A stretch of DNA of 64,000 nt, taken from NCBI GenBank assembly GCA_964619955.1, contig CAZUJF010000002.1, positions 186,001-250,000 of the forward strand. The letters run 5' to 3'. Shown here piece after piece: positions 59,267 through 64,000 of the stretch. Origin of the DNA: JACQFK01 sp964619955. GTDB lineage: Bacteria; Planctomycetota; MHYJ01; JACPRB01. The position numbers were made by a program, and so were the translations under genes. The first letter of the stretch is position 1. Each line of letters starts with the position of its first letter. A model generated the notes under the pieces. It searched no databases, was not told the origin of the DNA, and was given only the letters and a program-made list of their open reading frames with translations.

Positions 59267-60340
59267 ATGGATCCGCTGGCCGCCGCCTTTCCCGCCGACG
59301 CGTCCAAGAGCGACGTCGAGTCGGTCCAGAAGCTCAAAACCGCCTACGACTCCCTCAAGAAGGAGATGCACCGCGTCATCGTGGGGCAGGAGCGCGTCGT
59401 CGACGAACTGCTCACCTGCATCTTCTCCCGCGGCCACGCCCTCCTCGTCGGCGTGCCCGGCCTGGCGAAGACCCTCATGATCCGCACCCTCGCCCAGACC
59501 CTTTCGCTCTCGTTCAGCCGCATCCAGTTCACCCCGGACCTCATGCCGAGCGACATCACCGGCACCGAGGTCATCGACGTCGACAAGTCCTCCGGCGAGC
59601 GCGGCCTCCGCTTCATCAAGGGCCCCGTCTTCGCCAACGTCATCCTCGCGGACGAGATCAACCGCACCCCGCCCAAAACCCAGGCCGCCCTGCTCGAGGC
59701 GATGCAGGAGCTCCAGGTCACCGTCGGCGGCAAACGCCACGGCCTGCAGTCCCCCTTCTTCGTCCTCGCCACCCAGAACCCGATCGAGCAAGAGGGCACC
59801 TACCCCCTGCCCGAGGCCCAGCTCGACCGCTTCATGTACATGATCAAGGTGGGCTATCCGACCGAGTCGGAGGAGCTCGAGATCATGAAGCAGACCACGT
59901 CCGCCTTCGAGCTCAAGCTGCAGACCGTGCTCTCGGGCGAGGAGATCCTGCGGCTGCAGGACATGGTCCGCCGCGTCCCCGTGGCCGACCACGTGATCCG
60001 CTACGCCATGTCCCTCTCGCGCGCCACGCGCGTCTCCGAGGGCGGCGTGCCCGACTTCGTGAAGGAATGGGTCCACTGGGGCTCGGGCCCCCGCGCGAGC
60101 CAGTACCTCATCATCGGCGCCAAGGCCCACGCGATCCTCCAGGGCCGCTTCTACGTGACCGTGCAGGACGTGCGCGCCATCGCGCACCCGGTGCTGCGCC
60201 ACCGCATCGTCACGAACTTCAGCGCCGAGGCGGAGGGCATCACGAGCGACAAGGTCATCGACAAGCTGCTCGAGGTCATCCCCGCCAAGGAGACGGGACT
60301 CGAGAAGGACGCCGCGCTTCCCAAGGTGATGGGATCGTAA
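59267..60340 (+). CDS. MoxR-family AAA+ ATPase
   Basis: 357 residues from ATG 59267, which has GGAG six bases upstream; the ATG at 59261 adds two residues but touches the GGAG. Walker A is GVPGLAKT (62-69), Walker B VILADEINR, and LEAMQELQVTVGG plus PEAQLDRFMYMIKVGYP are MoxR signatures. MoxR proteins act as chaperones that mature VWA-domain partners. The DUF58 and BatA-like genes follow directly, the usual arrangement. Confidence 0.95.
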   Translation: MDPLAAAFPADASKSDVESVQKLKTAYDSLKKEMHRVIVGQERVVDELLTCIFSRGHALLVGVPGLAKTLMIRTLAQTLSLSFSRIQFTPDLMPSDITGTEVIDVDKSSGERGLRFIKGPVFANVILADEINRTPPKTQAALLEAMQELQVTVGGKRHGLQSPFFVLATQNPIEQEGTYPLPEAQLDRFMYMIKVGYPTESEELEIMKQTTSAFELKLQTVLSGEEILRLQDMVRRVPVADHVIRYAMSLSRATRVSEGGVPDFVKEWVHWGSGPRASQYLIIGAKAHAILQGRFYVTVQDVRAIAHPVLRHRIVTNFSAEAEGITSDKVIDKLLEVIPAKETGLEKDAALPKVMGS

Positions 60341-60395
60341 GGGGGCGCCTGCGGGACGTCCCCGGGCGGGGACGACCCCCGCGGGCACGACCACC

Positions 60396-61304
60396 ATGGC
60401 GGACGCCACGCAGCGATTCCTGGACCCGCAGGTCCTCAACAAGATCACGCGCCTGGACCTCCGGGCGCGCCACATCGTCGAGGGCTTCATGGGGGGCATG
60501 CATAAATCCCCCTATCATGGTTTCTCGGTGGAGTTCGCCGAGCACCGCGAATACGTCCCCGGCGACGACATCCGGCACCTCGACTGGAAGGTCTTCGGCC
60601 GCACGGACCGCCTCTACATCAAGGAGTACGAACTCGAGACCAACCTGCGCTCGCACATCCTGCTCGACACGTCCGAGTCGATGGATTACGGCAGCGGAAA
60701 AACCTCGAAGCTGGAACTCGCCTGCCACATCGCCGCGTCCATGGCCTACCTCATCCTGCGGCAGCAGGACTCGGCGGGCATGGTCTGCTTCGACAAGGAG
60801 GTCAAGAGCTTCATCCCCGCGTCGAGCTCGATGGGCCACCTGCACCCGCTCCTGGGCACGCTGGGCATGGCGGCCGCGAAGAACAAGACCGACCTCGGCG
60901 CCGTGCTCAACTCGCTGGCCGAGCGCCTGCACCGCCGCGGCCTCATCATCCTGATCTCCGACCTCTTCGACCGGCCGGAGGTCCTGCTCAAAAGCCTCCA
61001 GCACTTCACGCACCGCCGCCACGACGTCATCGTCTTCCACGTGCTCGACGAGGCGGAGCTCACGTTCCCCTTCGACCGCATGACGCTCTTCGAGGGCCTC
61101 GAGGACTATCCGAAGCTGCTCGTCGACCCGCGTTCGCTGCGCCAGGCCTACCTCGAGGAGATCAACGGCTTCTGCGAGGAGATCCGCCGCGGCTGCGTGA
61201 AGCAGATGGTCGACTACGTCCGCATCTCCACGGACCAGGACCTCGAAGTCCAGCTGACGAAATACCTCGCCGGCCGGCTCTCCATCCGGGGGAAGCTCAC
61301 GTAA
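60396..61304 (+). CDS. DUF58 / VWA-like protein
   Basis: 302 residues. The DUF58 signature is EFAEHREYVPGDDIRHLDWK (about 46-65) with VFGRTDRLYIKEYE. A degenerate MIDAS-like DTSESMDYG lies near 92-100 and LIILISDLFDRPE near 188. DUF58 proteins are the second element of MoxR-type operons and are thought to bind the ATPase. It lies 55 bases after the ATPase and three bases before the next gene. Confidence 0.94.
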   Translation: MADATQRFLDPQVLNKITRLDLRARHIVEGFMGGMHKSPYHGFSVEFAEHREYVPGDDIRHLDWKVFGRTDRLYIKEYELETNLRSHILLDTSESMDYGSGKTSKLELACHIAASMAYLILRQQDSAGMVCFDKEVKSFIPASSSMGHLHPLLGTLGMAAAKNKTDLGAVLNSLAERLHRRGLIILISDLFDRPEVLLKSLQHFTHRRHDVIVFHVLDEAELTFPFDRMTLFEGLEDYPKLLVDPRSLRQAYLEEINGFCEEIRRGCVKQMVDYVRISTDQDLEVQLTKYLAGRLSIRGKLT

Positions 61305-61307
61305 GCC

Positions 61308-63578
61308 ATGGGATTCTTCAACCCCGCCCTGCTCTGGTTCGCGGTCGGCGGCGCCATCCCCGTCGTCATCCACCTGCTGCACCGGCAGAAGTTCAAGCGC
61401 ATGCGCTGGGCGGCCATGGAGTTCCTGCTCCGCGCGGTCCGCAAGACCCAGAAGCGCCTCAAGCTCGAGAACCTGCTCCTGCTGCTGGTCCGCATCCTCA
61501 TCATGATCCTGCTCTCGCTCGCGGTGGCCCGGCCCTTCTTCCGGGAGACCCCGCTCGAGGCCCTCGGCGAGAGCGACGTGCACCATTTCTTCGTCCTCGA
61601 CACCTCGTACAGCATGGCGTACAAGCGCGCCCAGCACACCTCGCTCGACGTCGGCCGCCTGGCGGCGCTGAAGGTCCTCGAGGAGATCCGCGTGAGCGAC
61701 CTGGACCGCTTCACGCTGCTGCCGATGAACGCGTATCCCGAGCCCGTGCTCAAGGGCCGCAACCGGAAGGAGCAGGTCGTCACCGGGCTGCAGGAGCTGA
61801 AGCCCTCGCACTACCCCTCGGGCGTGCACGCGACGATGCAGGCCCTCCGGGCCCTGCTCGACGACCCCGAGGTCAAGAACCGCGACCGGCGCGTCTACCT
61901 CTTCACCGACCTGCAGCGCAACGGCTGGGAGCTCCGGGACGAGACGGAGGCCCGGAAGTTCGCCGACCTGCTCAAACAGATGTCGCGCCGCGAGAACACC
62001 CGCTTCTACCTCTTCGACGCGGGCACGCCCGACGCCCTCAACCACGCCGTGGTGGACCTGCAGGCGGCCGACCGCGTGATCACGACGAAACGCACCGCGC
62101 GCTTCGGCGCCCTCGTGCACAACTACTCCGCGCTGCCGCGGCCCGCCGTGAACGTGTATTTCCACGTCGACGACAACCAGGTCGCCACCAAGAGCCTCGC
62201 GCTGCCGCCCGGCGCCTCGGTGCCCGTCACGTTCGAGCACGACTTCCCGATCCCCGGGCCGCATCTCGTCCGGGTCTCGCTGGACCCCGACTACCTCGAC
62301 ATCGACGACCACCGCCGGCTGTCCATCGACGTCCGCGGCGCGCTGCGCGGGCTCGTGATCGACGGCGAGCCCAAGGACACGCCGCGCGAGAGCGAGACCT
62401 ACGCCTTCGCGCTGGCGCTGGACCCCGCCCGCCAGGGCCTCTACTTCTCGGTGGACGTGAAGACCCCCGAGCTCTTCAACGCCGAGGGGCTCGACGCGTA
62501 CGACTTCGTCGTGCTCGCCAACGTGCAGAGCCTCACCTCCGACCGCGTCGAGAAGGTGGAGCAGTTCGTGAAGCGCGGCGGCGGCCTCTTCCTCACGCTC
62601 GGGCCCCGCACCGACAAGGTCACGTTCAACGAGTATTTCTGGAAGGGCGGCCGGGGCCTCTCGCCCGCGGAGCTGGACGAGGTGGCGGGCGAGGCGCCGG
62701 GGGCCGGCATCGAACGCGGCGTGGAGCGCCGCATGGCCCGCTTCCAGGCGCGGCACCCCGTGTTCCGGTCCTTCCAGAAACGGGCGATGGCCGCGCTCTA
62801 CGACCTGGTCTTCTACAAATACTACAAGCTGAAGGGCTTCGATCCGGAGCGCGTGCTCGCGGCGCTCGACGACAACTTCGGCTCGCCGCTGCTGCTGGAG
62901 AAGCCCTTCGAGGAGGGCAAGGTCGTGCTGCTCGCCTCCACCCTCGATCACGAGTGGAACGCGGGCATCCAGGCGCATCCGCCCTTCCTGCCGCTCATGT
63001 GGGACCTCTGCCGGCACCTGTCCTCCCGCCCCCTGAACCGGCGGAACCTCTTCGTGGGCGACCTGATCCAGCTCGACCTGCCCGTGGAGCAGTATCAGCC
63101 GCCGTTCCTGCTGGAGACCCCCGGGGAGGGGACCCTGACGCTGCCCGCCACCGCGCCGGAGCGGGAGCAGAAATTCTTCAAGCTCTTCCATCCGGCCCAG
63201 ACGCGGATCGAGGATCCGAAGGTGCTGCGCAACGACGGCCTCCGGCTGGCCGGCGCGTACCGGCTGCTGAAGAACGCCGCGAAGGAGGACGAGAAGCTCG
63301 TCACCTGGTTCGCGGTGAACCTCGACCCGAAGGACCCCGTCCCGGAGGAGATCCACGCGGGCGAGGGCAACCTCGACCGCATCTCCCGCGAGGAGATCCA
63401 GCGGCGTTTTCCCGACTTCAAGGTCGAGTTCCGCGGCGAGAAGCGGGAGGGGCGCCAGGAGATCGACGTGACGCCGCCCCCCGCGAGCGGGCTCGGACGC
63501 CATCTGCTCTACCTCGTCGCGGGCTTCCTCCTGCTGGAATCGGCCATGGCCTGCCTCTTCGGCCGGGGGAAACATTGA
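61308..63578 (+). CDS. BatA-type membrane protein with VWA domain
   Basis: 756 residues. The BatA N-terminal signature is FFNPALLWFAVGGAIPVVIH followed by LHRQKFKRMRW, with a second helix at LLLLLVRILIMILLSLAVA. A VWA domain begins at FFVLDTSYSMAYKRA, with FTDLQRNGWEL later. A glutamine-amidotransferase-like segment (YDFVVLANVQSLTSDRVEKV, GGGLFLTLGP) lies near 395-430. A C-terminal helix ends the protein at about 730-752. It is the membrane anchor of the MoxR module, facing the periplasm. Confidence 0.93.
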   Translation: MGFFNPALLWFAVGGAIPVVIHLLHRQKFKRMRWAAMEFLLRAVRKTQKRLKLENLLLLLVRILIMILLSLAVARPFFRETPLEALGESDVHHFFVLDTSYSMAYKRAQHTSLDVGRLAALKVLEEIRVSDLDRFTLLPMNAYPEPVLKGRNRKEQVVTGLQELKPSHYPSGVHATMQALRALLDDPEVKNRDRRVYLFTDLQRNGWELRDETEARKFADLLKQMSRRENTRFYLFDAGTPDALNHAVVDLQAADRVITTKRTARFGALVHNYSALPRPAVNVYFHVDDNQVATKSLALPPGASVPVTFEHDFPIPGPHLVRVSLDPDYLDIDDHRRLSIDVRGALRGLVIDGEPKDTPRESETYAFALALDPARQGLYFSVDVKTPELFNAEGLDAYDFVVLANVQSLTSDRVEKVEQFVKRGGGLFLTLGPRTDKVTFNEYFWKGGRGLSPAELDEVAGEAPGAGIERGVERRMARFQARHPVFRSFQKRAMAALYDLVFYKYYKLKGFDPERVLAALDDNFGSPLLLEKPFEEGKVVLLASTLDHEWNAGIQAHPPFLPLMWDLCRHLSSRPLNRRNLFVGDLIQLDLPVEQYQPPFLLETPGEGTLTLPATAPEREQKFFKLFHPAQTRIEDPKVLRNDGLRLAGAYRLLKNAAKEDEKLVTWFAVNLDPKDPVPEEIHAGEGNLDRISREEIQRRFPDFKVEFRGEKREGRQEIDVTPPPASGLGRHLLYLVAGFLLLESAMACLFGRGKH

Positions 63579-64000
63579 TCCCGAACCTCCTCGTCCAGGA
63601 AGCCGTGCGCGAGACGGACCTCATGGCCCGGCTGCTGGGGATCGACCGCGTCCGGCTCGGGGACGGGGAGTGGTCCGTCACCTGGCAGCACCTGCCGCCC
63701 GCCTGGGTGATCTTCCTCGTGCTCATCCCCGCGATCGTCGCGGCCGCCGGCTTCCTCTACCGCAAGGAGCGGCAGGACGTCGGGACGGGGTCGAAGATCG
63801 TCCTCACCGCGCTGCGTTCGCTCGCCCTGCTCCTGGTCTCCGTGCTCCTCATGGGGCCCGTGCTGACCGTGGAGACCATCAAGACGCGGAAGGCCTTCAT
63901 CCTCGTGCTGATCGACGAGTCCCGCTCGATGCAGAAGGCCGATCCGCTGCGCACGCCCGCGGAGCGCGAGGCGGTCGCGAAGGTCACCGGGGTGGCGGAC
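63575..64000 (+). CDS. Membrane VWA-domain protein, N-terminal part
   Basis: 142 residues visible, open at the right edge. The TTG at 63575 overlaps the stop of the previous gene (TTGA), giving MIPNLLVQEAVRETDLMARL. Two membrane helices follow (PPAWVIFLVLIPAIVAAAGF and KIVLTALRSLALLLVSVLL), then FILVLIDESRSMQKADPL, the start of a VWA domain with the MIDAS DxSxS motif. It is the fourth member of the MoxR operon, like BatB or the large glutamine-amidotransferase VWA protein. Confidence 0.82.
   Translation, partial: MIPNLLVQEAVRETDLMARLLGIDRVRLGDGEWSVTWQHLPPAWVIFLVLIPAIVAAAGFLYRKERQDVGTGSKIVLTALRSLALLLVSVLLMGPVLTVETIKTRKAFILVLIDESRSMQKADPLRTPAEREAVAKVTGVAD

Overview
The window is about 70% G+C and densely packed with genes. 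It reads as a chromosomal segment of a Gram-negative bacterium: kdsA (lipopolysaccharide Kdo), TolC-type and beta-barrel outer-membrane proteins, and many lipoprotein signals are present. The accessory content points to the PVC/Planctomycetota neighbourhood: a lipoprotein sulfatase, PQQ-like propellers, a DUF4838 protein, a TIGR03790 protein, an LRR-YHS protein, a kinase-SUMF fusion and a MoxR/DUF58/BatA set. That placement is an inference from gene content; there is no rRNA here to confirm it. I saw no tRNA, rRNA, CRISPR array or insertion sequence.

Layout. 0-7 kb: the end of a Ski2-type helicase, small secreted and HEAT-like proteins, an LRR-YHS protein with a strong terminator, then mfd and rnc. 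7-11 kb: NIL-domain protein, RidA, FAD oxidoreductase, fmt and a propeller lipoprotein. 10.9-16.3 kb: a six-gene coupled efflux operon (CecR-like TetR regulator, ABC permease, ATPase, HlyD adaptor, TolC-like factor, DUF983) behind a promoter with an overlapping palindromic operator. 16.3-28.1 kb: a NuoF-like protein with an RHH-like tail, a sulfatase lipoprotein, a transglutaminase-like protein and other secreted proteins. 28.2-33.9 kb: trpD-Nudix-trpF-trpB-trpA followed by a TIGR03790 gene. 34-39.9 kb: topA, bioD, rsmI, truB and a second NIL protein. 40.4-44.3 kb: an ABC export operon carrying lexA and a papain-like hydrolase.

44.3-50.9 kb is the most accessory-looking stretch. It has a DUF4258-type toxin with an HTH antitoxin, a kinase-SUMF fusion, a 34-residue membrane peptide flanked by four hairpins, an isolated set of genes resembling F-type/ICE conjugation periplasmic factors, and a second toxin-antitoxin-like pair containing duplicated DUF2283. 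Both TA pairs are visibly poorer in G+C than their surroundings. 50.9-64 kb returns to housekeeping and surface functions: kdsA, ribBA, a CTERM-anchored secreted protein, a XylR-like regulator, a DUF4143 ATPase with a 31-bp palindrome at its start, and a MoxR-DUF58-BatA operon running off the right edge.

Two sequence habits run through the window. Genes in an operon usually overlap by ATGA, GTGA, TTGA or even CTGA, implying translational coupling. Many first genes have a -10-like hexamer (TATACT, TAGAAT, CATAAT) only 6-9 bases before the start codon and no Shine-Dalgarno sequence, implying leaderless or nearly leaderless mRNAs. Several convergent pairs overlap tail to tail with no terminator between them.
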